Origin: an uncultured Ectothiorhodospiraceae bacterium
Lineage (GTDB): Bacteria; Pseudomonadota; Gammaproteobacteria; UBA9214
NCBI GenBank assembly: GCA_947258945.1
Contig: CAMYKJ010000114.1
Span: 1 to 8,165, forward strand
DNA length: 8,165 nucleotides
Direction: 5' to 3'
Below, piece by piece: positions 1-5,861 of the stretch. Under the pieces are notes generated by a model. That model saw nothing but the letters and a program-made list of their open reading frames with translations. It was not told where the DNA came from and did not search any database. The translations under genes and the position numbers were made by a program. Position 1 is the first letter of the stretch. Every line of letters begins with the position of its first letter.

Positions 1-852
1 GAGCGGCAGCTCGATAATTTTCCTGATGCCGTCGCGTCCGAGGATGGCCGGTACACCGGCAGTAATGTCACGATGGCCATACTCGCCATCCAGCACACAG
101 ACACAGGACAACAGGCGATCGCGGTTACTGTTGATGGCATCTACCATGGTGGCAACTGCCGCCGCCGGTGCATTGTAGGCGCTGCTGTGCTGGCGCATCT
201 CCAGCACTTCCGCACCGCCATGGCGGGTTTTCTCGTTAATGTACTCGATGGTTTTCTCGTCGACAAAGGTGGTGACCGGCAAGCCGTTGATCGTGCTGAA
301 GCGGGTCAGCGGTACCATGGAATCGCCATGACCGCCAATGACCATGGTGTGGACGTCCCGCACCGAGATGCCGGTTTCCTCGGCCATGAAACTGGCCATG
401 CGCGCCGCATCCAGTACGCCGGCCTGGCCGAACACGCGCCGCCGGTCCCAGCCGGTGCGCTTCCAGGCATGCCAGGTCAGCACGTCGACCGGGTTGGTGA
501 CCAGCATCAGCATACAGTCGGGCGCATGCTCCAGAACCTGGTCAACAACGGAATCGATGACCGCGCGGTTCACATTCAGCACATCGCTGCGCGACATGCC
601 GGGTTTGCGCGGCGAACCGGCAGTGACGATCACCAGGTCCGAACCGGCCAGCAGGGCAGGGTCGGCACCGCCTGTCAGGCGGCAGTCAAAGCGGTGCGCT
701 GCGGCCGACTGGCGGATATCCAGCGCGGCCCCGGCGGCGGCGCCATCGCGGACATCGAGCAGCACCAGGTCGTGGCACATGTCCCGTTGCGCCAGAATCT
801 GTGCAGTAGATTCACCTACGCGGCCTGCGCCGATGATGCTGATCTTGTTCAT
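1..852 (-). CDS. mdh: Malate dehydrogenase, LDH-like type III (3' end outside window)
   Basis: NAD-dependent malate dehydrogenase interconverts malate and oxaloacetate in the cytoplasmic TCA cycle. Reading starts at the ATG at 852-850 and stays open for 284 codons to the window edge; the family is about 310 residues, so roughly 25 C-terminal residues are missing. Visible features are the Rossmann glycine motif near the N-terminus (IIGAGRVGE), the substrate-loop motif RKPGMSR, the TNPVDV segment, the VFGQAGVLD block, the catalytic-histidine region MVIGGHGDSMVPL, and SSAYNAPAAA. The arginine-containing RKPGMSR loop is the LDH-like MDH signature (established family knowledge). An AAGGG Shine-Dalgarno sequence lies 8 bases upstream of the ATG. 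The gene has its own candidate promoter at 964-992, so it need not depend on the upstream M48 gene. Very likely functional as far as visible. Confidence 0.93.
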   Translation of the reverse strand, partial: MNKISIIGAGRVGESTAQILAQRDMCHDLVLLDVRDGAAAGAALDIRQSAAAHRFDCRLTGGADPALLAGSDLVIVTAGSPRKPGMSRSDVLNVNRAVIDSVVDQVLEHAPDCMLMLVTNPVDVLTWHAWKRTGWDRRRVFGQAGVLDAARMASFMAEETGISVRDVHTMVIGGHGDSMVPLTRFSTINGLPVTTFVDEKTIEYINEKTRHGGAEVLEMRQHSSAYNAPAAAVATMVDAINSNRDRLLSCVCVLDGEYGHRDITAGVPAILGRDGIRKIIELPL

Positions 853-929
853 CCAGTGATCCCTTGATGGTTTCCAGTGGGTGCAGTCCGGAGCACTCCC
901 GATAATGTGTCAGTCGGCCTGACTCCCGT

Positions 930-949
930 GTCCGGCGCAACGCCGGGAC
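930..949 (-). other. GC-rich hairpin in the mdh leader
   Basis: GTCCGGCG and CGCCGGGAC are separated by a CAA loop and pair except for one bulged base. It lies between the M48 stop at 1010 and the mdh start at 852, downstream of the candidate mdh promoter. No T-run follows it in the minus direction, so it is not a textbook intrinsic terminator for the M48 gene. It may slow polymerase or stabilise the mdh leader. A T-run (GATTTTG) follows it on the plus strand, but no plus-strand gene needs it. Confidence 0.4.
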
Positions 950-963
950 TGATTTTGCGGACA

Positions 964-992
964 AGTATATAGTTCTGGCAACGGCTGCACAA
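964..992 (-). promoter_or_regulatory. Candidate sigma-70 promoter for mdh
   Basis: On the minus strand a -35-like TTGTGC (992-987) is followed by a 17-base spacer and a -10-like TATACT (969-964). Transcription would start near 957, giving a leader of about 105 bases before mdh. The leader contains a GC-rich hairpin at 930-949. Assigned by motif only. Confidence 0.55.
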
Positions 993-1009
993 AATCCGTA
1001 TTGGCAAGG

Positions 1010-2473
1010 CTAGCGGACGATCTTGATCAGGCTGGAAGCGTCCGGTTCGCCATCGGGGTATTGGCCGTTGAGCAGCCGTAACTGCTCCTCGGCCAGATGG
1101 GTGACGGGCGATGTGCGGGCGAGGTTGGCGTAACGCGTCCCCGGGGCCGCCCTGATGATGTGGAGGCGTTTGCCGGCCGCCAGTTTTTTCTCTTCCCCGG
1201 TCAGGGCATGATAGCTGTTTGCAGTATCGAGAATGAGCGGGTCATAGTCCTGCATCTGGCTGCGTTGTTTTGCAGCACCGGCAATTATCCAGGCCTTGTC
1301 GTTACGAAACAGGACCGCGTAGCGCACCCGGCGGGTTCCCCAGGGTGTCTTGCCGTCGGCGATGGCGGTGTAGCCCTGCAGGCCATTGACAGTGATGGCC
1401 CTGCCTGACTGCATATTATCCAGCTTCATGCGCTGCGTCATGAATGCCTGCGGGCTGATGCGCTTGTTGAGATCTGTGATCGTCAGCTGTACCAGGGCCT
1501 TGTTCTCCGGCGCGGTGGCCATCACGCGGTCCGATTTGTTGTCGATCCGCCAGTCAGCCGGGAAGGTCAGGCCGAAGTCCAGTTCGCGGTGATAAAACCG
1601 GTTATTGCGCAGTATCCCGTCGCGTTCGCTGTCACCGAAGACGAGGCCGTCGATCGCGCGAAGATAGCGGTCACGCCCGATGCGCACGGTGTTTGCCTGG
1701 CGGAATTTCCCGGCCGCCGCAACGACTTCCTGGAAACGCTGGTCATTGTCGGGATGCGTCGAGAACAGGCCGTGATAGGCAGTCGGTTCGCGGTCTTCCT
1801 GTTCGGCAACCAGCTTGTCGAAGGCCTCCTGGTTCTTCAGGACGCCGACGACCTTGAGCATGCCCCCGGGGTCGTAACCGCTCTTCGCCAGGTACTCGGC
1901 CCCGAGTCGATCCGCTTCAAGCTCGTGTTCGCGCCCGTAGCCGCGCACGATCGCGGTCCCGGCCAGCCTGCTCAGGTCGCCGGCCCCCTGGACACCGGTG
2001 GATGCCGATACCACAGCGCCGAGGATACCTGCCATGGTAGCTGTGCCATGCTGCCGGACGCTGTGGCGTGCCGTCACATGGCCGATTTCATGGCCCAGTA
2101 CCGCCGCCAGCTCCGCCTCCGAGTTGAGGTAGGCCAGCAGCCCGCGCGTAATATAGATGTAGCCGCCCGGCAGGGCGAAGGCATTCACCTGGGTACTGTC
2201 CAGAACCGTGAAGCGGTAGATCAGGTCCGGGCGGTGGCTGTTGGCCGCTACCTGCTCACCGATTGTCTGTACCAGGCTGGCCAGTTCCGGGTCATCATAG
2301 ACCGGGGTTTCCTTGACGATCTCGGTACTGTACTGGCGGCCGAGACTGATTTCCTGCTCCTCCGACATGAGGACAAAGTCCTGGTTGCCGGTGACCGGAT
2401 TGGTCGAGCAGGCGCTGGCCAGCAGGGCGGATACCAGGAGGAGTAACAATCTGATTGCGTGTCTTGAATTCAT
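1010..2473 (-). CDS. M48 family zinc metalloprotease, BepA-like lipoprotein
   Basis: A 487-residue envelope metalloprotease. The N-terminus is a lipoprotein signal: basic start (MNSRHAIR), a leucine-rich core, and a lipobox ending at Cys22 (ASAC), so the mature protein is probably membrane-anchored in the periplasm. The peptidase domain covers roughly residues 35-260. It has the HEIGH zinc motif at 128-132 (His128, catalytic Glu129, His132) and the third zinc ligand in the downstream EADRLG block, probably Glu184, four residues before Asp188. The LPGGYIYITRGLL segment before the motif is typical of BepA/LoiP-type M48 proteins. Residues about 285-487 form a further C-terminal region ending in a PGTRY...AEEQLRLLNG...IKIVR module common in these proteins. 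BepA-type enzymes control outer-membrane protein assembly (family knowledge); the substrate here is unknown. The start ATG overlaps the nuclease stop as ATGA, so translation is probably coupled; no strong Shine-Dalgarno is visible. Confidence 0.9.
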   Translation of the reverse strand: MNSRHAIRLLLLLVSALLASACSTNPVTGNQDFVLMSEEQEISLGRQYSTEIVKETPVYDDPELASLVQTIGEQVAANSHRPDLIYRFTVLDSTQVNAFALPGGYIYITRGLLAYLNSEAELAAVLGHEIGHVTARHSVRQHGTATMAGILGAVVSASTGVQGAGDLSRLAGTAIVRGYGREHELEADRLGAEYLAKSGYDPGGMLKVVGVLKNQEAFDKLVAEQEDREPTAYHGLFSTHPDNDQRFQEVVAAAGKFRQANTVRIGRDRYLRAIDGLVFGDSERDGILRNNRFYHRELDFGLTFPADWRIDNKSDRVMATAPENKALVQLTITDLNKRISPQAFMTQRMKLDNMQSGRAITVNGLQGYTAIADGKTPWGTRRVRYAVLFRNDKAWIIAGAAKQRSQMQDYDPLILDTANSYHALTGEEKKLAAGKRLHIIRAAPGTRYANLARTSPVTHLAEEQLRLLNGQYPDGEPDASSLIKIVR

Positions 2474-3285
2474 GGTGCCTGTTTGCTGAGTTTCGCCATG
2501 GCGGCAGGGTGTCTGACGGTCATGACCGGCCCGGAAGTCCGTGCCCTGATCCAGCCTCGTAATTCGACCGTCTGGCCGGGGAGGTGTTCCATATAGGCAG
2601 GCGGGAAGTTGACCTGGTCCTGTTTGCCGACCCGTACGCTGAGCGGACCCTCCAGCTCCAGCCAGGCGGTACCACCTGCATAACGCACGCGCGAGACGGT
2701 AGCGTGGATGATCCGGAAGCCGCGGGTCGAGGCCGGCAGGCTGTGGGCGTCGTGGACCTGGTAGCGCGCGTGCTTCCAGATACCGCGGCGCTCGATCCGG
2801 GCACGGTCTTCCTGCTGCTGATAGCAGTCATGTGCCCAGGTGTTCGGCGGTACAACCAGTGTGGTTACCAGGCCCGCCTGCAGCAGGTGGACGGCGACAT
2901 TGTCGCCGCTGTCCAGGAAAGCATGCGCCAGCATACGACCGTAGTGGTCTTCGTGTTCCCGGCCATATTGCAGCAGCAGGCTCCGGTTGTTTCGATCGAT
3001 CAGCGCTTGCAATGCGGCAGTGGCCTCATTCGCGAACGGTTCCCCCTCAGGCTGGTCTGGCCTGAGCTCCGGCGCATTGATGCCGATCAGGCGTACCCGC
3101 CGGCCGTCTGCGAGCTTGACGGTGTCTCCGTCGTAGACATGCACCACGGTGACGCGTTCGCTGGTCTCCCGGGCGGGGCATGCACCGGCCAGGGCTTGCT
3201 GTGCCTGCAGCAACAGCAGCAGGCACAACGCAAAAGGGGCGCCCGTAATGGACGCCCCTTTGCCGGAGGAATACCTGGAAGGCAT
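2470..3285 (-). CDS. Secreted thermonuclease-like protein (SNase fold)
   Basis: A staphylococcal-nuclease homologue, expected to cleave DNA or RNA outside the cytoplasm with Ca2+. I place the start at the ATG at 3285-3283, giving 271 residues; the frame stays open further upstream, but there it overlaps rpmE codons and reads a non-homologous sequence. The N-terminus is a plausible signal peptide (Arg4 and Lys9, then FALCLLLLLQ, then ALAGA). The SNase core spans about residues 44-172: YDGDT (Asp52, Asp54), RVRLIGINAPE (Arg65, Asn70, Glu73), HYGRMLA (Arg117), and AGLV followed by a Trp-containing loop. These match SNase Asp21, Arg35, Glu43 and Arg87; the position of SNase Asp40 is Asn70. About 100 further C-terminal residues form an OB-like extension of unknown role. 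The gene follows the rpmE remnant and overlaps the M48 gene by ATGA. No good Shine-Dalgarno precedes the ATG, and a hairpin sits within codons 9-18. Confidence 0.85.
   Translation of the reverse strand: MPSRYSSGKGASITGAPFALCLLLLLQAQQALAGACPARETSERVTVVHVYDGDTVKLADGRRVRLIGINAPELRPDQPEGEPFANEATAALQALIDRNNRSLLLQYGREHEDHYGRMLAHAFLDSGDNVAVHLLQAGLVTTLVVPPNTWAHDCYQQQEDRARIERRGIWKHARYQVHDAHSLPASTRGFRIIHATVSRVRYAGGTAWLELEGPLSVRVGKQDQVNFPPAYMEHLPGQTVELRGWIRARTSGPVMTVRHPAAMAKLSKQAP
3233..3261 (-). terminator. Terminator-like hairpin after rpmE, inside the nuclease start region
   Basis: On the minus strand AAAGGGGCG (3261-3253) and CGCCCCTTT (3241-3233) are perfect complements around an 11-base loop, ending in a run of four T. 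It begins about 36 bases after the rpmE stop codon, where an intrinsic terminator for rpmE would be expected. It also falls inside the first codons of the nuclease gene (SGKGASITGAPFAL). If it works, nuclease and M48 expression would depend on read-through. The T-run is short, so termination may be partial. Confidence 0.6.
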
Positions 3286-3296
3286 CGACTGGTTGT

Positions 3297-3431
3297 TCAG
3301 CCCTTGCCGTAGCGCTGCCGGAACTTGTCTACGCGGCCGCCGGTATCGAGCATCTTCTGCTTGCCCGTGTAGAACGGGTGGCACTTGGAACACACCTCGA
3401 TGCTGAGATCATGGCCTCCGGTTGTGCTGGT
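3297..3431 (-). pseudogene. rpmE: rpmE remnant: 50S ribosomal protein L31, 5' truncated
   Basis: About 44 codons match the C-terminal two-thirds of bacterial L31: [11 protein letters not shown], the zinc-ligand pair [23 protein letters not shown], ending RQRYGKG and TGA at 3299-3297. A full zinc-type L31 is about 65-75 residues and begins with an MKxxIHPxY segment followed by a first Cys pair (CSCG). Neither is present in any minus-strand frame upstream, and only about 73 bases separate the conserved part from the DUF3135 stop, too little for the roughly 27 missing codons. No ATG, GTG or TTG lies in frame between the promoter and the conserved part. A simple frameshift therefore does not explain it; I infer a deletion that removed the ribosome-binding site, start and N-terminus. 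The promoter and a likely terminator remain. An intact second L31 gene elsewhere, or an assembly error, is possible. Confidence 0.7.
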
Positions 3432-3472
3432 CGGTTCCGTGGATAGCTGCCAGGGCCCCGAAAAGGCCGGAA

Positions 3473-3501
3473 ATAATACGTGATACCCGTTATGTCGGCA
3501 A
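3473..3501 (-). promoter_or_regulatory. Strong sigma-70 promoter candidate for rpmE
   Basis: TTGCCG (3501-3496) and TATTAT (3478-3473) on the minus strand are separated by exactly 17 bases, immediately after the DUF3135 stop codon. The start of transcription would be near 3466. This is the expected place for an rpmE promoter and one of the best promoter matches in the window, although the gene behind it has lost its start. It may still drive the nuclease and M48 genes if the hairpin at 3233-3261 is read through. Confidence 0.65.
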
Positions 3502-3504
3502 GCG

Positions 3505-3843
3505 TCAGCGTCGAAAATCCAGTATCCGGGCAGTGTCCCGGCCCCTTTCATCGCGGGCGGGCAGTTGCCGCAGCCGGGCCAGCAGTCCGTCATCGCCAAG
3601 GACGCTGTCCCACATCATTTCCTGCATGCGCACACAGGCGGCCAGCGGGGTTGGCGCGGTTTCCCGGATGCGGTCAAGCTTCCACTGCAGGCGGCGCAGT
3701 TGCATCTGGCAGCGCGCCGGCGCATCGGAGATGACGGCCTCGATGGTATTTTTTCTTTTTAATTCAAACGCTTCCGGGTCTGTATGGGCGAGTATGGCCC
3801 ACTGGTCAAAATCAAACCCGTCGTTTTCCTGCTGTTCCTGCAT
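3505..3843 (-). CDS. DUF3135 family protein
   Basis: A 112-residue protein of unknown function. It matches the DUF3135 pattern found in gammaproteobacteria: an N-terminal FDFDQW...DPEAFELKR segment (about residues 10-30), a middle [17 protein letters not shown] helix (about 41-57), and a conserved [17 protein letters not shown] block (about 66-82). The charged C-terminus ([17 protein letters not shown]) looks variable. It is predicted cytoplasmic and mostly helical, with no signal peptide, membrane segment or catalytic motif. The start is the ATG at 3843-3841, with GGAGTGAGG just upstream as Shine-Dalgarno. It lies between the broken AAA ATPase gene and rpmE, and its stop codon abuts the rpmE promoter. 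Family recognition is fairly secure; function is unknown. Confidence 0.82.
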   Translation of the reverse strand: MQEQQENDGFDFDQWAILAHTDPEAFELKRKNTIEAVISDAPARCQMQLRRLQWKLDRIRETAPTPLAACVRMQEMMWDSVLGDDGLLARLRQLPARDERGRDTARILDFRR

Positions 3844-3988
3844 GCCTCACTCCGTGCGGCCTGCATATCGCGGCCATTGTTGTTGTCAGGAGTGGATAAA
3901 ATGCTAGCACAGGCTATGGAGGGTCGATACTGGACTGGAGTCTTAGCAAGCAATAGGTAATTTATACAACAAGATATGTGAGATTGCC

Positions 3989-3997
3989 TGTGGATAA
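3989..3997 (+). promoter_or_regulatory. DnaA box (perfect 9-mer)
   Basis: TGTGGATAA is identical to the reverse complement of the high-affinity DnaA box TTATCCACA. It is followed 33 bases later by a second identical copy. Binding is inferred from sequence only. Confidence 0.5.
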
Positions 3998-4021
3998 ACC
4001 TGTGTATATCCGGTGACTTGC

Positions 4022-4030
4022 TGTGGATAA
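4022..4030 (+). promoter_or_regulatory. DnaA box (perfect 9-mer)
   Basis: Second exact TGTGGATAA, in the same orientation as the copy at 3989-3997, with a one-sided near match (TGTGTATAT, 4001-4009) between them. It lies just beyond the stop codon of the broken ATPase gene. Confidence 0.5.
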
Positions 4031-4036
4031 CCGGGG

Positions 4037-4174
4037 TTAATTCGCCGGCACGGTGCGCTCCCGGGCCCAGTTGCGCAAGCGGGCAATGTGTTCCGCCATC
4101 ACCTGCGACAGGGGCCGGGTCTGGCGGATTTCCCTGCGGATGTGTTCCGTATCCAGGGCGACATTTTCTTCACG
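4037..4174 (-). pseudogene. 3' fragment of the AAA ATPase gene, out of frame
   Basis: In a different frame from the main ATPase reading frame, codons from about 4174 to the TAA at 4039-4037 read [11 protein letters not shown], then [19 protein letters not shown] and [10 protein letters not shown]. This is recognisably the normal C-terminus of this AAA family (the conserved TRPLSxVMAE...WAxERTVPA ending). It joins the main frame directly at a CGCGCG stretch (about 4173-4178). The roughly 50 residues that normally lie between DLPDAATRA and this tail, including the sensor-2 helix (GFSGAEIEQ in relatives), are absent. I infer an out-of-frame deletion, possibly through CGCG microhomology. Confidence 0.75.
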
Positions 4175-5375
4175 CGCGGGTGGCGGCGTCCGGCAGATCG
4201 ACGAAAAAAATCTCGTCCAGCCGGCCCTTGCGAATCAGCTCCGGTGGCAGGTGTTCGATGACGTTGGCGGTGGCGACGATAAACACCGGCGCCTGTCGTT
4301 CCGCCATCCACGTCAGCAGGTTGCCGAGCAGGCGGCGCGACGTGCCGTTGTCATTGTCACCCGAGGCAATCGCCTTCTCTATTTCATCGATCCACAGTAC
4401 GCACGGCGCCATGGCCTCGGCCGCCTGCAGCGCCTCGCGCAGGTTGCGTTCGGTCTCGCCAAAGAACTTGTTATACAGGGTGCCAAAGTCCAGCCGCAGC
4501 AGCGGCAGCGACCACAGGCCGGCGATGGCGCGCGCGGCGAGACTCTTGCCGCCGCCCTGGACGCCGACCAGCAATATGCCCCTGGGCATATCTTTGTCGT
4601 CGCGGGCGTTCAGAAAGGCACTGCGCCGGCGCTCGATCCAGCGCTTGAGGTTTTGCAGGCCGCCAACCGTGCCAAAATCGTCGGTGTCGAATTCGCAGGA
4701 AATAGCGCCGTTGTGTTCGAGCAGCTGGTAGCGTGCCCGGGTGACGCGCTCGAGGTCCTGGCCGTTGATGGCGCCGTCGTCATGAATAATGGTGCGGACG
4801 ATGCGCCGCGCATCGCCGGTGGTCAGCCCGCGCAGCTGGCTGCTGACCAGGTCGAGTGTCTTGCGATCGGTATGCACCTGTTGGCCGCGGCGGGCCTGTG
4901 ACCAGTGTCCTGCCTCCTCACGGATCAGGACTTCGATCTGTTCGGCACCCGGCAGGGACAGTTCGAAGCGCGCGCTGTAGGCGGACAGCTCGGCTGGCAG
5001 CCTCAGCTCATGGCTGACAAACACCAGTGTGTGCCCGAGTTCCGGATAGTCGAGGGCGATTTCCTTGAGCAGGCGGATGTTGTAGGGGTCATCCAGGTAG
5101 GGATGGAAGTCCAGCAGCAGATAGATGGTCGGGGTATTGGTCGCCTTGATCTGGCCGAGCGCCTGTTGCGGCTCGCTGGCATGCTTTTGGGGCGCCAGAT
5201 CCAGGTCGATGCGCTGCAGCCCGGTGGTGGCTGACCAGGCCATGACCGGTATACCCAGCCGCATTGACAGCTTCGTGAATAACTGGCTGACGTGCCGCTC
5301 ATCCCGTGTCTCGATGCTGATCAGCGGGATGCGCGAGCGCAGTAACAGTTCCAGGTCATGCAGGTCGTTGGTCAC
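4170..5375 (-). CDS. Ycf46-like AAA+ ATPase, C-terminally truncated by deletion/frameshift
   Basis: A 401-residue reading frame; relatives are about 490 residues. Residues 1-160 form the family's N-terminal domain ([40 protein letters not shown]). The AAA module follows: Walker A GVQGGGKS at 271-278, Walker B CVLWIDE with Asp330 and Glu331, sensor 1 VATAN with Asn371, and the arginine-finger-type GR at 384-385 (RKGRLDE). The frame ends at DLPDAATRA, just before the small C-terminal lid domain with sensor 2. The start is a GTG at 5375-5373; an in-frame TGA lies four codons upstream, and GGTGA six bases before the GTG can serve as Shine-Dalgarno. The gene is 74 bases downstream of the rof-like gene, probably in the hemW operon. 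Function in bacteria is unknown (Ycf46 is linked to inorganic-carbon responses in cyanobacteria). Nucleotide binding may survive; normal hydrolysis and oligomer function probably do not. Confidence 0.8.
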   Translation of the reverse strand: MTNDLHDLELLLRSRIPLISIETRDERHVSQLFTKLSMRLGIPVMAWSATTGLQRIDLDLAPQKHASEPQQALGQIKATNTPTIYLLLDFHPYLDDPYNIRLLKEIALDYPELGHTLVFVSHELRLPAELSAYSARFELSLPGAEQIEVLIREEAGHWSQARRGQQVHTDRKTLDLVSSQLRGLTTGDARRIVRTIIHDDGAINGQDLERVTRARYQLLEHNGAISCEFDTDDFGTVGGLQNLKRWIERRRSAFLNARDDKDMPRGILLVGVQGGGKSLAARAIAGLWSLPLLRLDFGTLYNKFFGETERNLREALQAAEAMAPCVLWIDEIEKAIASGDNDNGTSRRLLGNLLTWMAERQAPVFIVATANVIEHLPPELIRKGRLDEIFFVDLPDAATRA

Positions 5376-5449
5376 GTCGGGTCACCGGGTAATGTGGCTT
5401 ACCGGGTTATCGACCGGGCCGGCATGAAAATAAGTGCTGTATTACGGAG

Positions 5450-5686
5450 CTATAGAAACTCACAGGCCGTAATCCGGTCGAGCCGGATGATGTGCTCGAG
5501 GTCGCGCGAATCACGCACGCGCAGGTATTCCGCGCCATCCCGTGTAAACAGACCAACGGGTGTCACCGTTTCGCTGTAATCGACCTGTACTTCACCGTGC
5601 CATGACAGCGCCAGCCTGCGACGTTGCATGATGGCGAGTTCGTATGCGCTGTGCAGGCCGCAATCGACGGGCGTGTAGTCACTCAT
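5450..5686 (-). CDS. rof: Rof-like Rho-binding antiterminator
   Basis: A 78-residue protein matching the ROF family, small Sm-like beta proteins. E. coli Rof (YaeO) binds the transcription terminator Rho and blocks its RNA loading (family knowledge). Visible hallmarks are the N-terminal YTPVDCGLHSAYELA segment (family pattern Y-x-P-[IV]-x-C...YELA), a central run of short beta strands, the GAEYLRVRD strand, and the C-terminal IIRLDRITACE strand (compare ELRLDKITS in E. coli). The start is the ATG at 5686-5684, which overlaps the end of the CPXCG gene by 8 bases (ATGAGTGA), indicating translational coupling. A longer upstream frame exists, but it only reads the CPXCG and hemW region out of frame. 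The partner is presumably Rho; no regulation is visible beyond operon membership. Confidence 0.78.
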   Translation of the reverse strand: MSDYTPVDCGLHSAYELAIMQRRRLALSWHGEVQVDYSETVTPVGLFTRDGAEYLRVRDSRDLEHIIRLDRITACEFL

Positions 5687-5861
5687 CGTCGCGTCCCGCC
5701 GTGAGGGTGAAGGTTTCTCCCGGCGGACTGACGTCCAGGTGAAACTCGATCGGCCGGCAGCATACCGGGCAGTCTTCGATGTAATCCTGGCTGCCGGCGG
5801 ACGTGTCCACCTCCGTGTCGAAGGGTTCACCGCAGTACGGGCAGTCAACGTGTGTCAGCAT
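5679..5861 (-). CDS. CPXCG-motif cysteine-rich zinc-ribbon protein
   Basis: A 60-residue protein with two zinc-knuckle pairs: CPYC (Cys7 and Cys10) and CPVCC (Cys31, Cys34, with Cys35 adjacent), separated by an acidic strand-loop (SAGSQDYIED). This is the compact CPXCG cysteine-rich family, common in gammaproteobacteria and often beside rof. It probably binds one zinc ion; its role is unknown. The C-terminus (GETFTLTAGRDDE) is short and polar. The start ATG (5861-5859) lies inside the last codons of hemW, overlapping it by 17 bases, with GGAGCAGG upstream as Shine-Dalgarno. The end overlaps the rof-like gene by 8 bases. The tight packing suggests co-translation of hemW, this gene and rof. Confidence 0.85.
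   Translation of the reverse strand: MLTHVDCPYCGEPFDTEVDTSAGSQDYIEDCPVCCRPIEFHLDVSPPGETFTLTAGRDDE

Larger units (their letters stand above)
3844..4036. other. Intergenic region, AT-richer, with DnaA-box-like 9-mers
   Basis: This 193-base gap between the AAA remnant and DUF3135 is visibly richer in A and T than its surroundings, especially 3940-3985. It should contain the promoter of the DUF3135 gene, but I find no convincing -35/-10 pair. On the plus strand it carries TGTGGATAA at 3989-3997 and 4022-4030, both perfect DnaA boxes (reverse of TTATCCACA). There are also the near matches TGTGTATAT at 4001-4009 and AGTGGATAA at 3891-3899. All four point the same way. Confidence 0.55.

Noticed and set aside
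73..867. Long plus-strand reading frame (264 codons) opposite mdh
   Set aside because: It is the antisense of a clearly conserved malate dehydrogenase, low in complexity (His, Gly, Arg, Ala rich) and resembles no protein family. Similar long antisense frames opposite M48, the nuclease, the ATPase and hemW were rejected for the same reason.
930..949. Intrinsic terminator of the M48 gene
   Set aside because: The hairpin is stable but is not followed by a T-run on the minus strand.
3286..3393. Extended 307-residue nuclease start (GTG at 3393)
   Set aside because: The extra 36 residues overlap the conserved L31 codons in another frame, lack signal-peptide character at the new N-terminus, and would bury the true signal sequence.
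3297..3413. Start of rpmE at the ATG near 3412, behind GGAGG
   Set aside because: This ATG is out of frame with the conserved L31 codons and would give a non-homologous peptide; the GGAGG is only two bases away.
3420..3505. Simple frameshift as the explanation for the missing L31 N-terminus
   Set aside because: No frame upstream encodes the CSCG pair or an IHPxY start, and there is too little space before the DUF3135 stop, so sequence must be missing.
3297..3599. Extended L31 reading frame starting inside DUF3135
   Set aside because: The first ~55 residues are out-of-frame DUF3135 codons plus promoter DNA and do not match the L31 N-terminus; the promoter lies inside this frame.
3891..4030. 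Chromosomal oriC
   Set aside because: Only two perfect boxes, no 13-mer-like repeats that I can recognise, and no dnaA, dnaN, gidA or rpmH neighbour; kept only as a DnaA-box cluster.
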